Made by a program: the position numbers and the translations under genes. From Bacteroidia bacterium (GTDB taxonomy: Bacteria > Bacteroidota > Bacteroidia > NS11-12g > UBA9320), in contig JAGYJG010000001.1 of assembly GCA_018402155.1 (NCBI GenBank), positions 2,004,501-2,068,500 of the forward strand: a DNA stretch of 64,000 bases, written 5' to 3'. The notes beneath the pieces are model-generated. The model was not told the DNA's origin. It worked only from the letters and a program-made list of their open reading frames with translations, and did not search any database. Positions 50,886 to 60,219 of the stretch are shown in pieces (within the stretch, counting starts at the first letter, position 1; the number at the start of each line of letters is the position of its first letter).

Positions 50886-53800
50886 CTAGCTACACCCGGT
50901 AGTAGTGCCGCAGTTAGTACACAGGTGACAAGTACCATTTCGCACTAAATCAAGGCTACCACAATTACTACATGGCAGTGCATCGCCAGACGTTGCACGG
51001 TGTTGCGGAGCAGACTGCGCAGCCATCGCCACAGGCTGCACTTCTTTTATGGTATTTGCCGAGGGCGAAACTGAAAGTGGTGCAACCTCTGGACGGCCTT
51101 CTACACTGTCAGATATTCTATTTTGGTTTGCTACTAACTTTGCTTGAGCTTCTTCCTTGGTTGGTTTTATGTGTACCAGGTCAGTTCTATTCAAATATTC
51201 AAATCCTAACAATCTAAATATATAATCAATAATAGATGTTGAATTTTTGATATTTGGGTGACCCTCCACCATACCACTTGGCTCAAATCGAGCGAAAGTA
51301 AATTTACTTACGTACTCGTCTAGTGGCACACCATACTGTAGACCAATAGAGACAGCTATAGAGAAGCAGTTCATTAATGACCTGAACGTAGCACCTTCTC
51401 TGTGCATATCGATAAATATCTCACCGAGTGTTCCGTCATTGTACTCACCTGTTCTCACAAATAATGTTTGACCACCTACTTTCGCTTTCTGAGTGAATCC
51501 TCTTCGTTTCCAAGGAAGCTTCTTACGCTCTACTATACCTGATAGCTGACGCATAAACTCTGTGCTTTTCGAATTGTCGAGAATCTTTTGAGCTGCCTCT
51601 AGCACCTGTTCTTGTGTCAACTCATCGATGCTCAAGAAAGCAGCATTACCAAGAACTTTATCTACTGCAGTGATAGTGTCATCTTCTGTTTCTTCTACGT
51701 CAGACTTGTTGCTCAATGGCTGAGAGAGTTTACAACCGTCTCTGTAGAGTGCATTTGCTTTAGTGCCCAATTCCCAACTTAATTGATAGCATGATTTAAT
51801 GTCATCTTCTGTAGCCTCATTGGGTAGATTTATAGTTTTAGAAATAGCTCCCGACAAGAATGGTTGGGCTGCAGCCATCATTCTAATGTGTCCGTGCGCG
51901 TGTATGTATCGCTCACCAAGCTGACCGCACTTGTTAGCACAATCAAATACAGGCAAGTGCTCCTCTTTCAAATGAGGGGCTCCCTCTATGGTCATTGTAC
52001 CACACACCCAAAGGTTCGCTTCATTAATCTCTTTATTACTATAACCAAGCGCCTTCAAAACACTAAAACCTTCTTTGTTGTACTGCTCTGGGGAGAAACC
52101 AAGACGCTGCATAGTTTCTTTACCAAGAACCCACTGATTTATAGCAAATCCAATTTCGAATGCTGCCAACAATCCACCTTCTATTTTTTCTAAATCCGCT
52201 GCATTAAGACCTTTAGCTAGCAGAGATTCGGTATTAATAGCAGGTGCATTTTTAAGTGTCGCCGTTCCTTTTGCATAGTTAACTATTTCTGTTATTTGAG
52301 TTTCAGAATAGCCTAAATTTCGGAGCGCCTGTGGCACAGCTTGGTTTACTATCTTAAAATATCCTCCACCAGATAGTTTCTTGAACTTCACAAGTGCAAA
52401 ATCTGGCTCTATTCCAGTGGTATCACAATCCATCAGAAGACCTATTGTACCTGTAGGAGCTATCACTGTAGTTTGTGCATTGCGGTAGCCATATTTTTCT
52501 CCCCACTGTACAGCTTTATCCCAAGTGCTAGTGGCTTCACTAAGTAAATAATCGGGACAGTATGCAGGATCTATACCTACCGGTTTAATGCTCAGTCCAT
52601 CATACTCATCAAGATTGTATGCAGCGTATCTATGATTATTCATCACTCGGAGCATGTGCTCTTTATTTTTCTCGTACTGCTGAAAAGTTCCCAAGAAACT
52701 CGCCATTTCTGCTGATGTGGCATAAGCAGTACCAGTAAGTACCGCTGTGACTGCACCCCCAATAGCTGTAGCTTCTGGACTATCGTACGGTATACCGCTC
52801 ACCATAAGTACAGCGCCCAAGTTGGCATAGCCTAATCCCAGTGTTCTGTACTGGTACGATAGCTCTGCTACTTCTTTGCTAGGAAACTGAGCCATCAGCA
52901 CTGATATTTCTAAAACAACGGTCCAAAGTCTTGATGCATATTTAATAGCCTCTACATCAAATGTTTTCGTCTCTTGATTAAAATATTTACTTAAATTTAG
53001 TGATGCTAAGTTGCACGCAGTATTGTCAAGAAACATATACTCTGAGCAAGGATTACTTGCATTTATACGGCCACCTTCCGGACATGTATGCCACTCATTG
53101 ATTGTGGTATCATACTGTACACCTGGATCTGCGCATGCCCAAGCAGCGAAAGCTATATCATTCCATACTTTTTGAGCAGGCACACTTTGCACTGGTTTTC
53201 CATTTGTTCTAGATATGAGTTCCCACTCTCCATCATTTTTCAAAGCCTCAAAAAACTTATTTGGGATTCGAACAGAGTTATTTGAATTTTGACCCGAAAC
53301 AGTTGCGTATGCTTCCCCTTCATAACCAGAGTCATAGCCGGCATCTATTAATGCTTTTACTTTCTTCTCTTCTTCTTTTTTCCAATTGATAAACTCAATT
53401 ATCTCTGGGTGATCTAAATCTAGGCATACCATTTTAGCAGCCCTACGAGTAGTGCCACCAGATTTTATAGCACCAGCCGCCCTATCGCCTATTTTGAGAA
53501 AACTCATAAGACCGGAAGAATTTCCTCCACCGCTCAATTTTTCATTTGCACCACGTATACTAGAAAAGTTTGTACCAACACCAGAACCATATTTAAATAT
53601 ACGTGCTTCACGTACCCACAGATCCATTATACCGCCTTCATTTACCAAGTCATCATCTACGGAAAGTATAAAACAAGCGTGTGGTTGAGGTCTTTCGTAA
53701 GCAGAGGTACTAAAGTTCGTTTCACCTGTATCGGGATTTACAAACATGTGGCCTTGGGCTTTTCCAGTAATTCCGTAGGAGTTATATAAACCAGTGTTGA

Positions 53801-54218
53801 ACCATTGTGGGCTATTAGGCGCAGCCATTTGACCCAATATGCTGTAAACCAACTCGTCATAAAAAACTTGCGCATCTTTTTTGCTTGCAAAGTAGCCATA
53901 GCGCTCTCCCCAGGTTTTCCAGCAATCTGCCAACCTATGTGCCACTTGTTTTACAGAAGTTTCAGAGCCGGTAGTTCCGTCTTCTAATGGGACACCTGCT
54001 TTTCTAAAATACTTTTGTGCTAAGATGTCTGTTGCCACTTGCGACCAATCTTTGGGCACTTCCACATTTTCCATTTTGAAGACTTCGTCTCCAGCAGGAT
54101 TTTTGATCACGGATTGTCTATACTCATATGTATACAAATCTGTCGGGGCAACACCTTCTTTGGTGTTAAAACGTTTAAATTTTAAGGCGTTTTTTCTGTA
54201 CTGTGGTTTTTGGCTCAT
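50886..54218 (-). CDS. nrdJ: Adenosylcobalamin-dependent (class II) ribonucleotide reductase
   Basis: 1,110 residues. RNR features are ACFILSVDDDL (redox cysteine), NPCSEYMFLDNTACNLASLN with the catalytic N-x-C-x-E, and VIAPTGTIGLLMDCDTTGIEPDF. The large size, LDEYVSKFTFARFEPSGMV near the end and a C-terminal zinc ribbon (CSNCGSLDLVRNGTCHLCTN) mark the B12-dependent NrdJ group. It makes deoxyribonucleotides without oxygen dependence and needs cobalamin. No small subunit or class I pair is in the window, and no cobalamin riboswitch was recognised upstream. Confidence 0.94.
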   Translation of the reverse strand: MSQKPQYRKNALKFKRFNTKEGVAPTDLYTYEYRQSVIKNPAGDEVFKMENVEVPKDWSQVATDILAQKYFRKAGVPLEDGTTGSETSVKQVAHRLADCWKTWGERYGYFASKKDAQVFYDELVYSILGQMAAPNSPQWFNTGLYNSYGITGKAQGHMFVNPDTGETNFSTSAYERPQPHACFILSVDDDLVNEGGIMDLWVREARIFKYGSGVGTNFSSIRGANEKLSGGGNSSGLMSFLKIGDRAAGAIKSGGTTRRAAKMVCLDLDHPEIIEFINWKKEEEKKVKALIDAGYDSGYEGEAYATVSGQNSNNSVRIPNKFFEALKNDGEWELISRTNGKPVQSVPAQKVWNDIAFAAWACADPGVQYDTTINEWHTCPEGGRINASNPCSEYMFLDNTACNLASLNLSKYFNQETKTFDVEAIKYASRLWTVVLEISVLMAQFPSKEVAELSYQYRTLGLGYANLGAVLMVSGIPYDSPEATAIGGAVTAVLTGTAYATSAEMASFLGTFQQYEKNKEHMLRVMNNHRYAAYNLDEYDGLSIKPVGIDPAYCPDYLLSEATSTWDKAVQWGEKYGYRNAQTTVIAPTGTIGLLMDCDTTGIEPDFALVKFKKLSGGGYFKIVNQAVPQALRNLGYSETQITEIVNYAKGTATLKNAPAINTESLLAKGLNAADLEKIEGGLLAAFEIGFAINQWVLGKETMQRLGFSPEQYNKEGFSVLKALGYSNKEINEANLWVCGTMTIEGAPHLKEEHLPVFDCANKCGQLGERYIHAHGHIRMMAAAQPFLSGAISKTINLPNEATEDDIKSCYQLSWELGTKANALYRDGCKLSQPLSNKSDVEETEDDTITAVDKVLGNAAFLSIDELTQEQVLEAAQKILDNSKSTEFMRQLSGIVERKKLPWKRRGFTQKAKVGGQTLFVRTGEYNDGTLGEIFIDMHREGATFRSLMNCFSIAVSIGLQYGVPLDEYVSKFTFARFEPSGMVEGHPNIKNSTSIIDYIFRLLGFEYLNRTDLVHIKPTKEEAQAKLVANQNRISDSVEGRPEVAPLSVSPSANTIKEVQPVAMAAQSAPQHRATSGDALPCSNCGSLDLVRNGTCHLCTNCGTTTGCS

Positions 54219-54484
54219 CTTTATTAAGTTTATTCTGGTTTTAAAAAATATGGAGAACTTGTATGATAGAATGTTTGAACAACTCTAAACAAGTTAAGGT
54301 TCAAAAATATGTTATAATTGTATCAAGAATAAAGTGGTGTTTTCCACACTCAGACAATAAAATTTTTCGTTTGCCCAATTTTTTATGAGATTTGCACTGT
54401 TGATAACATATAATCACAAAATTAATTAGGATTTAACCGAAATAGAATGTTGAAAAACACAGCAAATTTCACAAATAAAAGACT
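54219..54484. promoter_or_regulatory. Divergent region between nrdJ and the GGGP-synthase gene
   Basis: About 266 non-coding bases. On the minus strand TATTTTTG (54302-54309) fits the -7 consensus and would give nrdJ a leader of about 77 bases. I saw no riboswitch-like conserved core and no further repeat; the plus-strand promoter was not identified. Confidence 0.35.
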
Positions 54485-54532
54485 ATTAGCATCTTACAAA
54501 AAATAGCGTTTGCAATACACAACCATCAAAAA

Positions 54533-55237
54533 ATGGTTGCGGTACTGATAGACCCCGACAAATCAACTGAAGACCAGCTCAATAAACTTATTTTTCATCC
54601 CAAATTCAGCGAAATTGATTTTTTATTTGTGGGAGGAAGTTTGTTGACTGACGGCAGCATGAAATTTTGTATTGCCGAGTTAAAAAAACGGACAAATAAG
54701 CCTATCGTTATTTTTCCCGGCAGCCCAAATCAGATAGACAAACGAGCAGATGCTATATTACTTTTAAGTCTTGTAAGTGGTAGAAATGCAGATTTGCTGA
54801 TAGGAAGACATGTAGAGTCTGCGCACAAATTAAAACGTTCGGGATTAGAAATTCTGCCTACGAGTTATATTTTGATAGACGGCGGACGTACCACTACCGT
54901 ATCCTACATAAGTGGCACTACACCCATACCCAACGATAAACCAACTATAGCAGCTGCTACTGCGCTAGCCGGAAGCCAACTAGGGCATCAGCTCACCTAC
55001 CTAGACTGCGGCAGTGGGGCAAAAAATCACGCGTCACTGCCACTCATTGAAGCAGTAAAAAAAGAGGTCTCTACACCCCTAATTGTAGGGGGAGGAATTA
55101 CTACAAAGGAGCAGGTAGAGGCAGTATTTGGTGCAGGTGCAGATGTCGTAGTAGTAGGAAATAGGCTTGAGGAAAACCCTGAATTTTTGAGTGACTTAGT
55201 AGCAGCTAAGCTGGAATTTAGGCTAAGTGCACTTTAA
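54533..55237 (+). CDS. Geranylgeranylglyceryl/heptaprenylglyceryl phosphate synthase family protein
   Basis: 234 residues from ATG 54533: VLIDPDKS, FLFVGGSLLTDGSM, VIFPGSPNQI and late phosphate-binding loops YLDCGSGAKNHA, IVGGGITTKEQVEAVFGAGA and VVVGNRLEENP, which are the GGGP synthase/PcrB signatures. It joins glycerol-1-phosphate to a polyprenyl diphosphate, the first step of archaeal-type ether lipids, and such enzymes occur in Bacteroidota. The frame is open to 54482, and ILQKIAFAIHNHQKM directly before the ATG fits the missing N-terminal helix, but this stretch has no ATG, GTG or TTG. The true start may be a rare codon such as ATT at 54485. Confidence 0.88.
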   Translation: MVAVLIDPDKSTEDQLNKLIFHPKFSEIDFLFVGGSLLTDGSMKFCIAELKKRTNKPIVIFPGSPNQIDKRADAILLLSLVSGRNADLLIGRHVESAHKLKRSGLEILPTSYILIDGGRTTTVSYISGTTPIPNDKPTIAAATALAGSQLGHQLTYLDCGSGAKNHASLPLIEAVKKEVSTPLIVGGGITTKEQVEAVFGAGADVVVVGNRLEENPEFLSDLVAAKLEFRLSAL

Positions 55238-55472
55238 ATAAGACACAGTACGAAAACTTTAGAGCTGATTTATGATTTTAAAGGCAAACTGTTGAGATAT
55301 TTCAAACTTCCTATTTCGAGTTTTACTGTTACAAGCAGCAGATCCGTAGCTAATCAGTCTTACAAATTTTATCATTGTACGTTTATGCTCCAAGGATCTC
55401 AGTATAGTTTTCTACTTTACAAATTTAGACTTAAACTTGCATCACTAAAAAAAGAAATGCCACATAGCCACT

Positions 55473-57524
55473 ATGCATATAAAGAAAACAGTATTTGAAA
55501 ATGCCTTAAAACATATGTTTACTGCTAGAGCGATGGCAGCTATATATGATGCCAACAGGCCTATTACTAGCTATGTGCATTCCACCTCAAAAGGCCACGA
55601 GGCAATACAACTAGCTGTAGCATATCACCTAAAGGAAATAGACTGGGTAGCGCCATACTACAGAGATGAGTCCATTCTGCTTGGCATAGGAATGAACCCT
55701 TATGATCTTATGCTTCAGCTATTGGCCAAAAAAGCTGACCCTTTTTCTGGAGGAAGAACGTATTACTCTCACCCATCTTTGCTTCAGGCTAACAAGCCCA
55801 AAATAGCCCATCAAAGTAGTGCTACAGGGATGCAAGCTATACCTACTACTGGAATAGCTCACGGCTTGCAATATTTGAAAAACAACAAGCTCAATGATCC
55901 CGGCACTAGTGGCTCTATCGTGGTGTGCTCTATTGGCGATGGGTCTATGACAGAAGGAGAGGTATCTGAAGCACTACAAATGGCTGTCTTGCATCAGCTA
56001 CCTATTCTATATTTGGTACAAGATAATGATTGGGGAATATCAGCTAGTGGGGCAGAGATGCGCACCATGAATGCATACGAATTTGCATCGGGTTTCAAAG
56101 GTTTGAGGAGAGCAAAAGTAAATGGTAGTCGTTTTTCGGAAAGCTATAATGAAGTGGGAAAAGCGGTAAGATGGGTACGTATGAATCAAAAACCAATGCT
56201 ACTGCACGCCAAAGTACCCTTGCTTGGTCATCACACTAGCGGGGTAAGAAGCGAGTGGTACAGAGATGATTTAGAGGAAGATCAGAAAGAAGACCCACTC
56301 GTTTTTTTACTTCAAGAAGCTTTGAACAAAGGAATAAAGCAAAGCAAAATAGATGAGTGGGAACAAGAAGCCAAACAGCACGTTGAAGCAGCTTTTCAAA
56401 AAGCTGTAGAAGCTGAATCACCAAGCACTACCACACTAAAAGATCATATACTAGCGCCCACGCCAATTACCGAAGAAAAAGGTGAACGTAGCCCCGCAGG
56501 AAACGAGAAAATAATACTTGTAGACGCAGCATTGCACGCAGTAGACGAGATACTCTCTGACCATCCCGAAGCACTTCTCTATGGCCAAGATGTTGGACAC
56601 CGGCTTGGTGGTGTGTTTAGAGAGGCTGCTACTTTAGCCCAAAAACATGGCAAACACAGAGTATTTAATACACCAATACAAGAAGCCTATATCATAGGGT
56701 CCACAGCTGGTATGAGCGCTGTAGGCTGCAAACCCATAGTAGAAGTACAGTTTGCAGACTACATATGGCCAGGAGTAAACCAACTGGTGACAGAATTGAG
56801 CAAGAGTAACTACCTCAGTGGCGGTAAATTTCCTGTACAAAGTTTAATACGCGTGCCTACAGGTGCATATGGTGGTGGCGGGCCTTACCACAGCGGCACA
56901 AATGAAAGTAGTATTCTGCCAATTAAAGGAATAAAAATAGTTTACCCTAGTAATGCAGCAGATATGAAAGGTCTAATGAAAGCAGCTTTTTATGACCCAA
57001 ATCCAGTGGTAATGTTTGAACATAAAGGAATATACTGGAGCAAAGTACCCGGTACCGAAGGTGCAAAGAGCATAGAACCTAGCAAAGATTATATAATACC
57101 TCTAGGCAAAGCCCGCACACACCTGCAAGCCAGCCAAGAGGCTGTAAAAAATGGTGAAACTTTAACTATTATAACCTATGGTATGGGCGTTTGGTGGGCT
57201 ACCAATGCCGCAGTTCAATTTCCTGGCCAAATAGAAATAGTTGATCTACGCACTTTGAGCCCTTGCGATGATGAGGCCATATACGCGAGTGTGCGCACTC
57301 ACGGAAAAGTGATTGTTCTAACTGAAGAAACACTCAATAATTCATTTGCACAAGCTATAGCTGGACGCATACAAGAGCACTGTTTTCAGTTTTTGGACGC
57401 TCCTATAAAATGTATTGGCTCTGAGGATGTACCTGCTGTACCTCTCAATATAGATTTAGAAAAAGAAATGCTTCCCAATGCTAAAAAAGTAGCCGAAGCC
57501 ATACAAAACCTTTTAGATTATTAA
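55473..57524 (+). CDS. 2-oxoacid dehydrogenase E1, fused alpha and beta subunits
   Basis: 683 residues. The N-terminal half (to about 330) is an E1-alpha unit with the thiamine-diphosphate motif GDGSMTEGEVSEALQMAVLH to DNDWG. The second half (from about 345) is E1-beta: LYGQDVGHRLGGVFREAA, PIVEVQFADYIWPGVNQL and the C-terminal transketolase domain TIITYGMGVW. This fused form in Bacteroidota is usually annotated as branched-chain 2-oxoacid dehydrogenase E1; acetoin or pyruvate type cannot be excluded. No E2 or E3 gene is in the window. The 235 bases before it hold no gene. Confidence 0.9.
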   Translation: MHIKKTVFENALKHMFTARAMAAIYDANRPITSYVHSTSKGHEAIQLAVAYHLKEIDWVAPYYRDESILLGIGMNPYDLMLQLLAKKADPFSGGRTYYSHPSLLQANKPKIAHQSSATGMQAIPTTGIAHGLQYLKNNKLNDPGTSGSIVVCSIGDGSMTEGEVSEALQMAVLHQLPILYLVQDNDWGISASGAEMRTMNAYEFASGFKGLRRAKVNGSRFSESYNEVGKAVRWVRMNQKPMLLHAKVPLLGHHTSGVRSEWYRDDLEEDQKEDPLVFLLQEALNKGIKQSKIDEWEQEAKQHVEAAFQKAVEAESPSTTTLKDHILAPTPITEEKGERSPAGNEKIILVDAALHAVDEILSDHPEALLYGQDVGHRLGGVFREAATLAQKHGKHRVFNTPIQEAYIIGSTAGMSAVGCKPIVEVQFADYIWPGVNQLVTELSKSNYLSGGKFPVQSLIRVPTGAYGGGGPYHSGTNESSILPIKGIKIVYPSNAADMKGLMKAAFYDPNPVVMFEHKGIYWSKVPGTEGAKSIEPSKDYIIPLGKARTHLQASQEAVKNGETLTIITYGMGVWWATNAAVQFPGQIEIVDLRTLSPCDDEAIYASVRTHGKVIVLTEETLNNSFAQAIAGRIQEHCFQFLDAPIKCIGSEDVPAVPLNIDLEKEMLPNAKKVAEAIQNLLDY

Positions 57525-57678
57525 ATCTAATTTGCGCAATTCAATACAGTTTCTTTTAGCCATTTTAGCATCGGCCTCAGACAACGAAAACTACACTATT
57601 TTCTGTTTGAAAACTTTTTTAAATTACTTAACTATAGCTTCTTCGCACTAAATTTAGGTTACGATAAAAATAAAGTGC

Positions 57679-58638
57679 TTATTTTTCTACAGCCAAGGTT
57701 AATTTCAAATTATCCAGCATATTAACAACTAATTTTTCAAGGTTGTACTTGGCATTCCATCCCCACTGCTGGTTAGCCACACTGTCATTTATACTTTGTG
57801 GCCAGCTGTCGGCTATTTTTTGTCTGTGGTCTGGCGCATAGGTTATACTAAAGTCTGGAATGTGTTTTTGTATTTCAGCAGTAAGCTGATCTGGGTTAAA
57901 AGATACTCCTGCAATATTATAGCTGCTTCTTATCTTTATTTGCGTAGTAGGAGCATCCGTTATTTCTAAGGTGGCTCTTACTGCGTCTTCCATGTGCATC
58001 ATAGGTAGGGTAGTTTCGTTGTTTAGATAACATTCGTATTTTCCTTGATGTAGCGCTTTATGAAAAATATCTACGGCATAATCAGTAGTACCGCCTCCTG
58101 GTAGTGATTTCCAACCAATAAGGCCAGGATATCGTATAGAGCGAACGTCTAAGCCGTAGCGTGCGTGGTAGTATTCGCAGTATCTTTCACCTGCTAGTTT
58201 AGTTATTCCATAAATAGTATTAGGTTCTAAAATGGTGCTTTGGGGAGTCATAATTGCGGGCGTAGTAGGACCAAACACGGCGATAGAACTTGGCCAGAAA
58301 ATACGTTTTACGTCATACTCTATGCAGGCATCAAAAATAGAGAAGGTACCATCCATATTAAGTTGCCAACCGAGTTTAGGATTAGCTTCAGCTGTAGCGC
58401 TGAGCATAGCAGCTAGGTGATAAACTATGGTAGGTTTGTGAGTAGCAAAAACAGTGGCAATTTGCTTATTATCTAGCACATCTAAAATCTCAAAAGGGCC
58501 GTTATCAAAAAGTGGATTGTCTGATTTTCTAATATCACTAGCAACTACATTTGCTCCGCCATGTACTTTTTGTAGATTTTCTACAAGCTCAGTTCCAACC
58601 TGCCCACAAGCGCCTATTACAAGAATTTTTTCTGCCAT
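57679..58638 (-). CDS. L-threonine 3-dehydrogenase, short-chain epimerase-like type
   Basis: 319 residues, extended SDR fold. The NAD loop is VIGACGQVGTELV (residues 6-18), the catalytic segment is FWPSSIAVFG with YGITK providing tyrosine and lysine, and SIRYPGLIG is typical of this family. LPGGGTTDYAVDIFHKAL and LPMMHMEDAVRATLEI match the UDP-galactose-4-epimerase-like threonine dehydrogenases, which make 2-amino-3-oxobutyrate. UDP-sugar epimerase is less likely. A well-formed promoter lies just upstream. Confidence 0.88.
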   Translation of the reverse strand: MAEKILVIGACGQVGTELVENLQKVHGGANVVASDIRKSDNPLFDNGPFEILDVLDNKQIATVFATHKPTIVYHLAAMLSATAEANPKLGWQLNMDGTFSIFDACIEYDVKRIFWPSSIAVFGPTTPAIMTPQSTILEPNTIYGITKLAGERYCEYYHARYGLDVRSIRYPGLIGWKSLPGGGTTDYAVDIFHKALHQGKYECYLNNETTLPMMHMEDAVRATLEITDAPTTQIKIRSSYNIAGVSFNPDQLTAEIQKHIPDFSITYAPDHRQKIADSWPQSINDSVANQQWGWNAKYNLEKLVVNMLDNLKLTLAVEK

Positions 58639-58654
58639 ACCCTATATATTCCTG

Positions 58655-58683
58655 CAAAAGTAGCAAAAGCATACAGACTTCAA
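58655..58683 (-). promoter_or_regulatory. Promoter of the threonine dehydrogenase gene
   Basis: On the minus strand TTG (58681-58683) and TACTTTTG (58655-58662) are 18 bases apart. Transcription would start about 10 bases before the ATG. The -33 element reaches into the end of the DUF1684 gene. Confidence 0.6.
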
Positions 58684-59318
58684 TACCACTTCTTTTCACC
58701 TGCAGGTATAGGCACTTTCAAGTGATTTTCTGCAGGCGGTATAGGGCATGAAAACTCTTTATTATAGGCGCAATACGGATTGTACGCATAGTTAAAATCT
58801 ATAACGGGATTTTGCAAATCTGACAGTTGAAAATCTAAGTACCTGCCAGCGCCGTATGTAGTCTCTGTATTGGTAAGGTCCTTGAATGGACAAAAGAGGT
58901 AATCGGGCTGTTCTACATTTTGATAAAGTGTGAGTTGTAGTGAGGCGTCGCCCAAGGAGAAATGTAACACCCCGTAGCGCTTATATTCTGGTAAGCGATC
59001 GGTGCTGGTTTTCATTTCAAAAACTTCTCCGTTTTCTATGGGTTCGAATATTGCTTTTACCCTGAAAACTTCATCTGGTGAAAAAAACGGCAGTTTGCCT
59101 GTAGGAGAAAGTTTATTTTTGGGCAATACACCATTTGCTCCGCTCAAAAACATTGCACTAGTGCTATCTCTGTGGCGCATCACTTTTTGGGCATAGGGTG
59201 AAAGATCGTTATACGTATCTCCTTGATCTATTACTTCTTGATTGGGTTTCCATTTGCTTGAAGTATCGCAAGCAACTAGTAAAACGACTAAGGATAAAAG
59301 TTTGATTACTTTATTCAT
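58680..59318 (-). CDS. DUF1684 lipoprotein
   Basis: About 212 residues from the ATG at 59318, chosen because MNKVIKLLSLVVLLVAC forms a lipoprotein signal ending at Cys17; a longer frame begins at 59342. The mature part has the family segments FLSGANGVLPKNKLSPTG, DYLFCPFKDLTNTETTYGAGR, and FNYAYNPYCAYNKEFSCP, PIPPAENHLKVPIPAGEK at the end. DUF1684 has no established activity. It overlaps the preceding transporter-like gene by 8 bases, so the two may be co-translated. Confidence 0.85.
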   Translation of the reverse strand: MNKVIKLLSLVVLLVACDTSSKWKPNQEVIDQGDTYNDLSPYAQKVMRHRDSTSAMFLSGANGVLPKNKLSPTGKLPFFSPDEVFRVKAIFEPIENGEVFEMKTSTDRLPEYKRYGVLHFSLGDASLQLTLYQNVEQPDYLFCPFKDLTNTETTYGAGRYLDFQLSDLQNPVIDFNYAYNPYCAYNKEFSCPIPPAENHLKVPIPAGEKKWY

Positions 59319-60141
59319 GATTAGAGTTAAATAAATGTGCATAGCCTAATTGTATGTTGAGATTTCTTGGCATAAAAAAATTAGAACCCAGTAAAGAACC
59401 AATTGTAATATCAATTGCATCTCGTTTTGAAACTATATACTGACTTGAAATATTTAAGGTTCTAAAATATGAGTTATACCTAATATTTTCAAAATGATAG
59501 CTTTCTGACACGGCTTCTGCTTGAAGCCATATACGGTCATTAATTTTACTGCCAAATAGTATTGCACCATTGAGGTAGTATGAGTCTTTAAGGTTACCAA
59601 ATCCGCATGTACCTGCTATTTTTGACTTGTCATTAAGTCTATACTCCCAAATCAAATCATTGTAAAGTCCGAAAGTTAATTCTCTTTCAGATTCGGCAAA
59701 AGCATCTCGTTGACTTCTGAGTGTTATTAAACTAGAAAGTGTAAACCTATCGGTAGCTAAAATTTTATGTTTTAACCCTATACCTACTTGTCTATTCCAT
59801 GGTTCTCTGTTATATCTAGACATCGAATCATTGGAAAATTTAAAGCGAGAAAAAATAAATTGGGGCACTTCGCATCTGATTTCAGTTTGGCTCGAAATAC
59901 CGTATCTAAATACGGTTTGTGCTGCTGAAAATGTTTCTAATCGCTTTAAGTATAGAGCAGTGTTTGCTACTGGAATTAGTGTATTTACTTTTACATTATA
60001 TCCAAATCCTCCTTCAAACTGCAATGCATTTTTTGGCACTACGTTCACACTATTTGTATATGCGGGCCTATCCGTGTCTATTTGAGCAAAAACCGCAAAA
60101 GACGAAGCCAAAAGGATAAAAATAAATGCTGACTTGGACAT
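59311..60141 (-). CDS. Outer-membrane transporter-like beta-barrel protein
   Basis: About 276 residues. The ATG at 60141 gives a signal peptide (MSKSAFIFILLASSFAVFAQ), then IDTDRPAYTNSVNVVPKNAL and QFEGGFGYNV, the start of the transporter family related to the phenol-degradation MetA barrel (PF13557). The remaining strands end FNSNHE. The frame extends to 60207, but a TATTTTTG box sits at 60146-60153, so the shorter start is preferred. The substrate is unknown. Confidence 0.8.
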   Translation of the reverse strand: MSKSAFIFILLASSFAVFAQIDTDRPAYTNSVNVVPKNALQFEGGFGYNVKVNTLIPVANTALYLKRLETFSAAQTVFRYGISSQTEIRCEVPQFIFSRFKFSNDSMSRYNREPWNRQVGIGLKHKILATDRFTLSSLITLRSQRDAFAESERELTFGLYNDLIWEYRLNDKSKIAGTCGFGNLKDSYYLNGAILFGSKINDRIWLQAEAVSESYHFENIRYNSYFRTLNISSQYIVSKRDAIDITIGSLLGSNFFMPRNLNIQLGYAHLFNSNHE

Positions 60142-60145
60142 AGCG

Positions 60146-60153
60146 CAAAAATA
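60146..60153 (-). promoter_or_regulatory. Candidate -7 box of the barrel transporter gene
   Basis: TATTTTTG on the minus strand, five bases before the ATG at 60141. It supports that start and suggests a leaderless transcript. Confidence 0.4.
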
Positions 60154-60219
60154 AAGATAATAAGGTACACCGCTCATTTTTGAATATAAGTAAGTCTTTA
60201 TAATCAACTTGTTGCCAGA

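Noticed and set aside
54219-54484. Possible cobalamin riboswitch before nrdJ
   Set aside because: No B12-box-like conserved core could be recognised.
55292-55498. 68-residue open frame before the E1 gene
   Set aside because: No domain or signal, overlaps the E1 start in another frame, and looks like chance.
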